Part shown: positions 1 to 6,020 of the stretch, in pieces
How the letters are laid out: every line of letters starts with the position of its first letter
How positions within the stretch are numbered: the stretch's first letter is position 1
Source of the DNA: CAYNST01 sp964399955
Lineage (GTDB): Bacteria; Pseudomonadota; Gammaproteobacteria; Pseudomonadales; Cellvibrionaceae
DNA length: 12,285 bases
Assembly: GCA_964399955.1 (NCBI GenBank)
Contig: CAYNST010000104.1
Coordinates: forward strand, 1-12,285
Reading direction: 5' to 3'
Position numbers and translations under genes: made by a program
Notes under the pieces: generated by a model
What the model was told of the DNA's origin: nothing
Seen by the model: the letters and a program-made list of their open reading frames with translations, nothing else
Database searches by the model: none

Positions 1-140
1 CTAGCATAACCAATTGTGCGCAGATTGTTTTCCCAGTTATTACTCACCTCCGAGTGCACAGAGAAGACCAATCAAATAACGCCAACACTGGTTGGCGGCC
101 ATGCGGCTCGTACTTTGTAGCACCATTCATGGACGCCACT

Positions 141-2684
141 ATGCCTATCATTTGTCGCTTTTTTCTGGTTACCTGCACGCTCAGTTGTTCGTTGCTGCTT
201 CTTCCTACATTGGGTCATGCGCAGATTGACTTGAACATTCAATTCAACTCTGTTCAGCAAGAGATTGATGGTTTTGGCGCATCGGATGCCTGGTCTATCA
301 ACCCTACACTGGAAAAATGGTCCAGCGAGTCTGGAGATGCGCAGATAGAAGCCCTGGCTGATCTGCTGTTCTCGACCGAGACCGGTATCGGACTATCCGC
401 TTGGCGATTTAACATCGGGGCCGGTAGCGCGGAGCAGGGCAGTGCCAGCCGGATACCGGACCCGTACCGCCGCGCCGAACTGCTGATCCCAAGCCCAGGC
501 GCGGCAGTGGATACTTCCAAACAACGAGGTCAGATCCGCCTTTTGAAGGAAGCTCATGAGCGTGGTGTAAGAGATTTCATCGCCTTTTCCAATAGCCCGC
601 CTGTCTGGGCGACCAAAAATGGCTTGGCACATCCAGGCACTGGATCTGGCATAGGTTCTTCTAATCTTGCTATCAATCGGCAAAACGATTTTGCTGACTT
701 TCTTGTGAGTGTGCTGCAGTATCTTAGGGGGCCTGAAGTTGGTGTGCCGGTGAACTATATTAGCCCCATCAATGAGCCCACCTGGGAATGGGAAGGCCAG
801 ACTCAGGAAGGCAACCGATACAACATGGAGGAGATCAAGGGGCTATACCGGGCGGTATACCAAGCCTTGGGGCGCGCGAACTTGAGTGACGCTGTGCATG
901 TGGATGGAGCAGAGACAGTGGAGTACGCTGCGGCCTTGGGCGACGGCTACAAGCGGGAGTTTGACGGCAGTGTTTATTCGGGTGGTATGAACCGACGGGG
1001 TGTGGGTTTGTATAAAAACGATATAAACCAGTTGCTTGGCGATCCCGAAATGAGAGAAATTCTGCACGATAAAATCTCTGTGCACGGGTATTTTTCGGAT
1101 GCTCAGACGAATCGTTTGGGTAGGTTGCGTGATCTGACTTGGCAAAACCTAAAAGAGGTGTCTCCTACGGCAAAAATATGGATGAGCGAGTTCTGTATCC
1201 TGGGTGACACTGGCAATGCCCGAAACTTTGAAGGCGGCGGTTTCAACGTTGCAGATATGAATTACGCGTTGCATGTGGCCAAAGTCATTCACCGCGACCT
1301 TACTCGCTTGAACGCCTCGGCATGGCACTGGTGGTTGGCTGTCACCCCCTATGATTACAAAGACGGCCTGTTGAAAATAAACAGTGCACTAGATGAAGAC
1401 TCACTTCAAACGTCCAAGCTTATGTGGACTCTTGGCAACTACAGTCGTTTTATTCGCCCGGGATTTCACCGCGTTGACTTGTCGGACGCTGATGACCTGA
1501 ACGGGGTCATGGCCTCTGCGTACAAGAGTCCAGCCGAAGATAAGTTGGTGATAGTTATTGTCAATGCAGGTACTACAGCCGCTGAAGTTCAGCTAAACGT
1601 AGCAGGCCTTCCAGAGTCCCGTTCACTTGGAGGCTATCAGGCGTTCACCACCAACTCAACGCAAGATCTTGCCCCATCCGATGCGGCAGAGATACATGTC
1701 GTGCCGGCGCGAAGCACTGTGACTATTGTGGTGGACGTCATTGATAATGAGCCGCCTGTAGCTTCCACATGCCCTGAACTGGGTTCAATATCTCGTGAGA
1801 TCTGGATGGATATTCCCGCAACCGGAAACGCCGACCAAGACCAGTCCATTGCTTCCATACCACTTGATGCTCCGGCCGACATCCAAGATGAATTGTCTGT
1901 TTTTGAAATTCAATCAGATTTGGAGGATAACTACGGTACTCGTATTCGCGGTTACGTTTGTCCTCCCACCAGCGGAGATTATACTTTTTGGGTCGCGGGT
2001 GATAACCATGTGGAACTAAGTTTAAGCACAGACCTATCCCCGGAAAACGCTCAGAGGATTGCCTACCATGACGACTGGACTCTCCCGCAGGAATGGTTCA
2101 AATTTCCCAGTCAGCAATCTGAGCCGGTTTATCTGGAAGCCGGTCAGCTTTATTACATTGAGGCGCTACACAAGGAAAGCGACGGAGAGGATAGTCTGGC
2201 GGTGGGGTGGAGGCTTCCAGGCGGCCGGGTCGAACGTCCAATTCCAGGCGTTCGCCTGATTGCGTTTGATGCTGAGGGTTTGAGCGGTTCAAGCTCGTCA
2301 TCATCCAGTGGTTCCAGTTCATCCAGTAGTTCTAACTCGTCATCCTCCACCAGCAGTTCAAGTTCAAGTTCAAGTTCAAGTTCAAGTTCAAGTTCAAGTT
2401 CNNNNNNNNNNNNNNNNNNNNNNNNNNNNNNNNNNNNNNNNNNNNNNNNNNNNNNNNNNNNNNNNNNNNNNNNNNNNNNNNNNNNNNNNNNNNNNNNNNN
2501 NAGTTCAAGTTCAAGTTCAAGTTCAAGTTCAAGTTCAAGTTCAAGTTCGTCCGGCGCAGGCGGGCAGGATTCAACCGGAGCGGGCGCCTTGAACTTCCTT
2601 CACTTGGTAATTTTGACATTGTTAGGGTTATTCCTCCCAACTGGAAGAAAGCACAGCTCGCGGAGGGCTAGAGCGCCCAGATGA
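141..2684 (+). CDS. Secreted GH30-family glycoside hydrolase with PA14 domain, polyserine linker and C-terminal membrane-sorting tail
   Basis: This is probably a secreted endo-acting glycanase; the exact substrate cannot be read from sequence (GH30 includes beta-1,6-galactanases, beta-1,6-glucanases and xylanases). Numbering from ATG 141, residues 1-27 form a signal peptide ending LGHA before Q28. The catalytic domain and its beta-sandwich span about 28-540, with GFGASDAWS at 44-52, acid/base Glu212 in the INEPTWEWEG motif and nucleophile Glu350 in WMSEF. A PA14 domain, a possible carbohydrate-binding module, covers about 553-709. A Ser-rich linker (about 715-804) contains an assembly gap, so the total length of 847 aa is nominal. 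The C-terminus has a Gly-rich stretch (805-815), a hydrophobic segment (816-832) and a basic tail (GRKHSSRRARAPR), resembling GlyGly-CTERM sorting signals. The frame is open to the window edge with possible starts at GTG 54, ATG 129 and ATG 141. I prefer 141 because it directly precedes the signal peptide and has a weak TGGA 7 nt upstream. The family call is firm, the start and substrate are not. Confidence 0.9.
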   Translation: MPIICRFFLVTCTLSCSLLLLPTLGHAQIDLNIQFNSVQQEIDGFGASDAWSINPTLEKWSSESGDAQIEALADLLFSTETGIGLSAWRFNIGAGSAEQGSASRIPDPYRRAELLIPSPGAAVDTSKQRGQIRLLKEAHERGVRDFIAFSNSPPVWATKNGLAHPGTGSGIGSSNLAINRQNDFADFLVSVLQYLRGPEVGVPVNYISPINEPTWEWEGQTQEGNRYNMEEIKGLYRAVYQALGRANLSDAVHVDGAETVEYAAALGDGYKREFDGSVYSGGMNRRGVGLYKNDINQLLGDPEMREILHDKISVHGYFSDAQTNRLGRLRDLTWQNLKEVSPTAKIWMSEFCILGDTGNARNFEGGGFNVADMNYALHVAKVIHRDLTRLNASAWHWWLAVTPYDYKDGLLKINSALDEDSLQTSKLMWTLGNYSRFIRPGFHRVDLSDADDLNGVMASAYKSPAEDKLVIVIVNAGTTAAEVQLNVAGLPESRSLGGYQAFTTNSTQDLAPSDAAEIHVVPARSTVTIVVDVIDNEPPVASTCPELGSISREIWMDIPATGNADQDQSIASIPLDAPADIQDELSVFEIQSDLEDNYGTRIRGYVCPPTSGDYTFWVAGDNHVELSLSTDLSPENAQRIAYHDDWTLPQEWFKFPSQQSEPVYLEAGQLYYIEALHKESDGEDSLAVGWRLPGGRVERPIPGVRLIAFDAEGLSGSSSSSSSGSSSSSSSNSSSSTSSSSSSSSSSSSSSSSXXXXXXXXXXXXXXXXXXXXXXXXXXXXXXXXXXSSSSSSSSSSSSSSSSSGAGGQDSTGAGALNFLHLVILTLLGLFLPTGRKHSSRRARAPR
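2355..2548 (+). repeat. AGTTCA hexamer tandem repeat encoding polyserine
   Basis: Perfect AGTTCA units run from 2355 to 2401 and resume from 2502 to 2548, encoding Ser-Ser (AGT TCA) in the hydrolase frame. Each visible flank is exactly 47 bases, or 7 and 5/6 units. Serine codons upstream (2283-2354) are varied (AGC, TCG, TCA, TCC), so only the inner part of the linker has become a pure DNA repeat. Such repeats are prone to slippage, and changes in whole units would keep the frame. Confidence 0.95.
2402..2501. other. Assembly gap of 100 N inside the polyserine repeat
   Basis: Exactly 100 N, the usual placeholder for a gap of unknown size. The codon phase (AGT/TCA) is the same on both sides, which supports one continuous gene. 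The hexamer phase is not: continuing the left repeat would put AGT at 2403+6n, but the right side begins AGT at 2502, which is 99 bases later. The true gap length is therefore probably not 100. Confidence 0.97.
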
Positions 2685-2995
2685 GGTGGATGACCAACTG
2701 ATTCACGCAGGTGAGCGTAAATCGTAGGTTCTTGATATCAAAGAGCTTTGACAATGCTTATCCAAGTAATGTGCACAGGTTTTCCAACGCAGATGGTCGT
2801 ACGAGCTACTACCCGTGGCTCCAACTAATATTCACAGGTCGTCGTCCATTTCTGCTCGGCGAAGTGGCGATGGAAGGGGCGGCCACAGCAGTACGCACGC
2901 GCCCGGAGGCGTTTAACAGGTTCTTTAAACAGAGCCCCGGCATCCGGGGCTTTGATACGATAGCAGGACGATACATCACTTATCTTGATCGAACT
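2685..2995. other. Gene-poor stretch between the hydrolase and the transposase remnant
   Basis: About 310 bases without a recognisable gene. A + strand frame is open from GTG 2711 through the transposase start at 2996, but its translation (for example AFNRFFKQSPGIRGFDTIAGRY) matches nothing I know and no good ribosome-binding site precedes it. The only clear structure is the GC-rich hairpin at 2931-2953. The left end of the insertion sequence may lie here, but I could not identify its terminal repeat. Confidence 0.5.
2931..2953 (+). terminator. GC-rich hairpin, possible transcription terminator
   Basis: AGCCCCGG (2933-2940), loop CAT, then CCGGGGCT (2944-2951) is a perfect 8-bp stem, extendable outward by a G-T and an A-T pair. 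It is followed by TTTGAT, a poor U-tract, and lies about 250 nt after the hydrolase stop. It could end that transcript or be an inactive remnant. The hairpin itself is certain, the terminator role is not. Confidence 0.4.
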
Positions 2996-3492
2996 ATGCG
3001 CGGCGCCGACCTAAGCAAAGAAAGCTCTTTTACGACGGTTCATCTTAAAACATTTGTATGCAGGTACTGTACACGATCCGCCAGCTCGTCGAGCAAATTC
3101 AGTACAACTTATTGTTCCGCTGTTTTGTGGGCTGAGCACTAATGACGAAGTTAAAGCTGCTCAGTGATGATCACTTCAGAGTCGACGGTACGCTCATCCA
3201 GGCTTGGGCCTCGCAGAAGAGCTTTCGTCCGAAGAACGAGAAGGAGGACGACGAGCCAGGCCCTGGGCGCAACACCGAGCCAGACTTCCGAGGCGAGAAA
3301 CGCGACACACCCGCCTCCCGCACCGACCCCGAAGCAAGGAATTACAAAAAGTCCAAAGGCACTGAAGCAACAATGGCTCACCCCGGCCACACAGTCATGG
3401 AAAACCGCAACGGAATAATTGTCAAAGTGCAGGCCAGTCAGGCCGACGGTTACGCAGGGTGAGAGACGGCAATTGATCTATTGGCGCTGCCG
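2996..3492 (+). pseudogene. Decayed IS5-family transposase remnant
   Basis: Several pieces of one IS5-type DDE transposase can be read, but not in a single frame. ATG 2996 opens with MRGADLSKESSFTTVHLKTF, a typical start of this group. Homology then jumps frame at about 3064 to VLYTIRQLVEQIQYNLLF, which lacks the SER residues usual after YTIR. A TGA interrupts at CFVG (3130s), where STNDEV continues in another frame, so one base was lost. A deletion then removes the segment before LLSDDHFRVDGTLIQAWASQ (from about 3154), which holds the first catalytic Asp region. The FRGEKR, DPEARNYKKSKG and GHTVMENRNG blocks follow, then a TGA at 3460-3462, after which ETAIDLLALP still resembles the family. 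The rest, including the later catalytic Asp/Glu, is missing. It cannot encode an active enzyme. Family-level identity rests on recalled motif patterns. Confidence 0.85.
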
Positions 3493-3495
3493 TTT

Positions 3496-3847
3496 TTCAC
3501 TTTGTCGGGAGTAGCGAAAGAATTAGCTGTCAAGATGAATAGCAAAACAGCCGAGCTGAGAGAAAGTAGCAATTTTTCATAGAGTCACGTAGTTTGCTGG
3601 ATGTTCGGCAGATATCACCGGAGTAACGTATGGGCCGCTAAACGCACTTCATCTGCCAGAATTCGGACTAATGCAGCTGAAGTTTCTTTTGGCGGCTGCT
3701 TCGTCTTTGGCGATTCATACTTGAATTGAACAAAAGTTTGATACGCAGCGATGATGATGCTCCTGCCGTGGTACCCGCAATGCGGTTCAATCTCTGCTGG
3801 AGCCGCATGCTTTGAGACATGGTCTCGCAGTTAAGGCATCTCGAAAC
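3496..3847. other. Gene-poor stretch after the transposase remnant
   Basis: About 350 bases with no recognised gene. On the + strand the transposase frame continues open to a TAG at 3580-3582 without family resemblance. On the minus strand a 72-codon frame (3830-3615) is open but has no usable start codon near its beginning. A small hairpin GAGAC-ATG-GTCTC (3814-3826) sits just past the tonB stop. It has only a 5-bp stem and no T-tract, so it is not a convincing terminator. Confidence 0.5.
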
Positions 3848-4696
3848 CTAATGCAATGCAAATTCCACTTGCCACACTAACTCGATACGCTCGCCGGCAA
3901 TGTCTTCTGGAGGCGGTGGCAGGGGCTGAGCTCGTTTGAGTACCGCCTGAGCTTCTCGGTCGAGCAGGAAGTGGCCAGAGCTTTGCGACAGTTCACTCTC
4001 AGTCACCCGGCCGCGGCGATCCAGCTGAAATCGCAGCCGGGCGATGCCTTCCTGGCTGCGCGAACGGGCGGTATGCGGGTAGCGTTTGTAGCGTTCCAGA
4101 TGGGCATTGACGGTACCCTGCCAGCTCTCCTGCAGGCTGGCCAACTGTGATTCACGTTGTTGCGCTGCCCTGGCGGCTGCTCGCGCCTCCTGTTGCCTGG
4201 AACTGGCAGTGGATGCGGGGGCGGGCGGAGAGCTAGTAGTCTGAGCCTCCGGCTTCTTGGTTGGCGCAGGCGGCGTCTCTTGCGACGATTTGGCCTTGGC
4301 GACGGTTTGAGTCGGCAAGGGTTTGGCCTCAGTTATCGCTTCGGGCTCTGCTGGTGCTGGCACGGGTTCCACCGGCGGGGGCGGCGCTTCGTCCGCTTTG
4401 GCTACTTGCTCCGGCTCAGCGTGTACAGGTTCTGTCGGGATTGGCTCTGCAACATCTGCGGCCTCTGCAACTGCGGCGCGGGGCGCAGATACAAAGTCCG
4501 CAAGTTCCACCACCATCGGAGTGCCGGTGCCAAGATCGGCGGCCGGCGTTGGGGACTTGTGCAGTAGAACGGCTGCAAGCCCACCGTGCACGATTACTAC
4601 AAACAGGAATGCGCCCAGCCAGCGGGTGTTGTCGCCACCGCTGCGGCTTTGTTGCTCCAGCAGCTCAAACAGCTCAGGCTTGACCCGGGCATTCAT
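3848..4696 (-). CDS. tonB: TonB, energy-transducing protein of the iron-uptake system
   Basis: TonB spans the periplasm and transmits proton-motive-force energy from ExbB/ExbD to outer-membrane receptors. The 282-aa product has a cytoplasmic N-terminus of about 26 residues, a single membrane anchor at about 27-46 with His37 in the place of the functionally important anchor His, then a long Pro/Ala/Glu-rich periplasmic stretch (about 50-170). The TonB C-terminal domain lies at about 195-282: YKRYP (Tyr206-Pro207), ARLRFQLDRRGRV, SSGHFLLD and AQPLPPPP are all typical. The start ATG overlaps the exbD stop as ATGA, and GAGGAAGG lies upstream as a ribosome-binding site, so translation is probably coupled. 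It is the last gene of the exbB-exbD-tonB unit. No convincing terminator follows. Confidence 0.95.
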   Translation of the reverse strand: MNARVKPELFELLEQQSRSGGDNTRWLGAFLFVVIVHGGLAAVLLHKSPTPAADLGTGTPMVVELADFVSAPRAAVAEAADVAEPIPTEPVHAEPEQVAKADEAPPPPVEPVPAPAEPEAITEAKPLPTQTVAKAKSSQETPPAPTKKPEAQTTSSPPAPASTASSRQQEARAAARAAQQRESQLASLQESWQGTVNAHLERYKRYPHTARSRSQEGIARLRFQLDRRGRVTESELSQSSGHFLLDREAQAVLKRAQPLPPPPEDIAGERIELVWQVEFALH

Positions 4697-5109
4697 CCAG
4701 CGCCTTCCTCACCGACCAGGGCAACCTTGAAATAACCGGCCGCACGCAGCTGATTCATAAGTGCGATCAAATCGCCGTAGTCCACGTTGCGGTCTGCCCG
4801 CAGAAAAATGCGCTGCTCCTCTCCATCGCTGATCGCCTGCTTGAGTGCTGCCGCCAGTCCCTCCCGCTCCACCGCCTGCTCACCCAGGCGCAGGGTCAAA
4901 TCCTCCGACAAGGTCAGATACACCGGGTCTTTCGGTTTTTCCTGCGGTTGAGCCTGTATGGGCGGCAGATCCACCGGTATGTCGACGGTGGCCAAAGGGG
5001 CGGCGACCATGAAGATAATCAGCAGCACCAGGATCACGTCAATAAATGGCGTTACATTGATTTCGTGGTTTTCCGTCAGCTCGTCACTGTCATGCAACTG
5101 CGCAGACAT
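4693..5109 (-). CDS. exbD: ExbD, TonB-system proton channel subunit
   Basis: This is the partner of ExbB in the inner-membrane motor that energises TonB. The 138-aa length is typical. A short cytoplasmic N-terminus leads into the INVTPFIDVILVLLIIFMVA signature, with Asp24 as the proton-carrying aspartate (equivalent to Asp25 of E. coli ExbD) at the start of the single transmembrane helix. The periplasmic domain includes VDIPVDLPP and the usual FLRADRNVDYGDLIALMNQL element. Its ATG shares one base with the exbB stop (TGATG), with GGAG about 10 nt upstream, and its stop overlaps the tonB start by 4 nt. The family also contains TolR, but the downstream tonB supports ExbD. Confidence 0.95.
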   Translation of the reverse strand: MSAQLHDSDELTENHEINVTPFIDVILVLLIIFMVAAPLATVDIPVDLPPIQAQPQEKPKDPVYLTLSEDLTLRLGEQAVEREGLAAALKQAISDGEEQRIFLRADRNVDYGDLIALMNQLRAAGYFKVALVGEEGAG

Positions 5110-5894
5110 CAGGCGGCCTCTCCATAATAGTCTTGCAAGCCGAGATGCTCCTGGCGGTCAAGATCCAGTGATACCAGACGCTGTAATTCGGCGGACATGT
5201 CGGCCAGCAGACCACGGTAGTCGGAGATTTTCCTGGCAAAGTGGTTGTACATCATTACCGCAGGTATCGCGGCTACCAGTCCCAAAGCAGTTGCCAAAAG
5301 CGCTTCGGCGATGCCTGGCGCCACAACGGCAAGGTTGGTGGTCTGTGCTGCGGCAATGCCGACAAAGCTGTTCATAATGCCCCAGACGGTTCCGAACAGG
5401 CCAATGAAGGGTGCAGTAGAGCCTATGGTGGCAAGCAGACCGGTTGCTCGTCGGGATTTTCGCGCTTCAGTGGTTTCTATGCGCGTGAAGCGCCCGGCGA
5501 GCCTCTCCTTGATCCCTGCGGCCGGCAGCTGGCGAGACTGGCTGCGTTCTATCTCTACTGCTGCCAATAGAGCGCACACCGGTCCTTTACATTCTGCAGT
5601 CAGCTCCTTGGCCTCCAGCAGAGAAGCCGCGCGATTCAAGCGGTACAGAGCCGGCAGGCTCTGAAGACGAGCGCGACGCAATTCCAGGGTTTTTACCACC
5701 CATATGGTCCATGTGACCAGCGATGCGATGAACAGGCCGATCATGACCGACTTGACCACCCAGTCAGCCATCATGAACATGCCCCAGGGTGAAAGCAGAT
5801 TACCTGGCGTCGCGGCCATGGCGGCGTCCGGCAGCATCAGCAAAAGAGGGAGGGAAGGGGCCAAGTGCAGGTAAGCGCGAGAGGTTGTGGGCAT
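5109..5894 (-). CDS. exbB: ExbB, MotA/TolQ/ExbB-family proton channel subunit
   Basis: This is the core of the TonB-energising inner-membrane channel. The 261-aa product begins with a hydrophobic stretch ending DAAMA (residue 27) that looks like a cleavable signal peptide, a feature seen in some ExbB proteins. TM1 is about 46-68. TM2 and TM3 (about 151-180 and 190-217) hold the family signature, including IGSTAPFIGLFGTVWGIMNSF and ALLATALGLVAAIPAVMMYN, separated from TM1 by the usual cytoplasmic loop. Start ATG 5894 is preceded by a T-run with no clear Shine-Dalgarno sequence, so expression may be weak or the start may be ATG within the signal-like region. The 126-nt upstream gap carries a Fur-box-like site and a candidate promoter, so this gene probably opens its own iron-controlled unit. 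Confidence 0.94.
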   Translation of the reverse strand: MPTTSRAYLHLAPSLPLLLMLPDAAMAATPGNLLSPWGMFMMADWVVKSVMIGLFIASLVTWTIWVVKTLELRRARLQSLPALYRLNRAASLLEAKELTAECKGPVCALLAAVEIERSQSRQLPAAGIKERLAGRFTRIETTEARKSRRATGLLATIGSTAPFIGLFGTVWGIMNSFVGIAAAQTTNLAVVAPGIAEALLATALGLVAAIPAVMMYNHFARKISDYRGLLADMSAELQRLVSLDLDRQEHLGLQDYYGEAA

Positions 5895-5926
5895 AAAAAA
5901 ACCGTGTTTGACTGACTTCGAATTGA

Positions 5927-5955
5927 ACCTTAACAGTAATGCTAATGGTTATCAA
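5927..5955 (-). promoter_or_regulatory. Candidate sigma-70 promoter for exbB-exbD-tonB
   Basis: On the minus strand TTGATA (5955-5950) and TAAGGT (5932-5927) are separated by 17 bases, about 33 nt before the exbB start. The -35 is good but the -10 matches the consensus poorly. Its overlap with a Fur-like site strengthens the call. Confidence 0.4.
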
Positions 5956-5959
5956 TTAT
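5941..5959. promoter_or_regulatory. Fur-box-like operator upstream of exbB
   Basis: GCTAATGGTTATCAATTAT matches 12 of 19 positions of the classical Fur consensus (GATAATGATAATCATTATC), with the GCTAATG and TATCA cores well conserved. It overlaps the candidate -35 element, the arrangement expected for repression when iron is plentiful. Fur control of exbB/tonB genes is well established in gammaproteobacteria. Confidence 0.6.
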
Positions 5960-6020
5960 GGTCGTGAATGATTTGGCGTATCTGTGCCGAAATGTGGCAT
6001 CGATCAAACCTCTGGCAGGC

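Noticed and set aside
14..42. Possible promoter upstream of the hydrolase (TTGTGC, 17 bp, TTATTA)
   Set aside because: Spacing is right but both boxes match the consensus poorly, so it is not better than chance.
2355..2548. CRISPR-like periodic sequence
   Set aside because: It is a simple 6-bp tandem repeat with no spacers, in frame with a polyserine linker.
3814..3826. Hairpin GAGAC-ATG-GTCTC after tonB as a terminator
   Set aside because: It has only 5 bp with no T-tract on either strand.
4157..4730. Overlapping + strand open frames opposite tonB
   Set aside because: They are low-complexity antisense readings of the Pro/Ala-rich tonB region. The minus-strand gene has clear TonB domains, ribosome-binding site and operon overlap.
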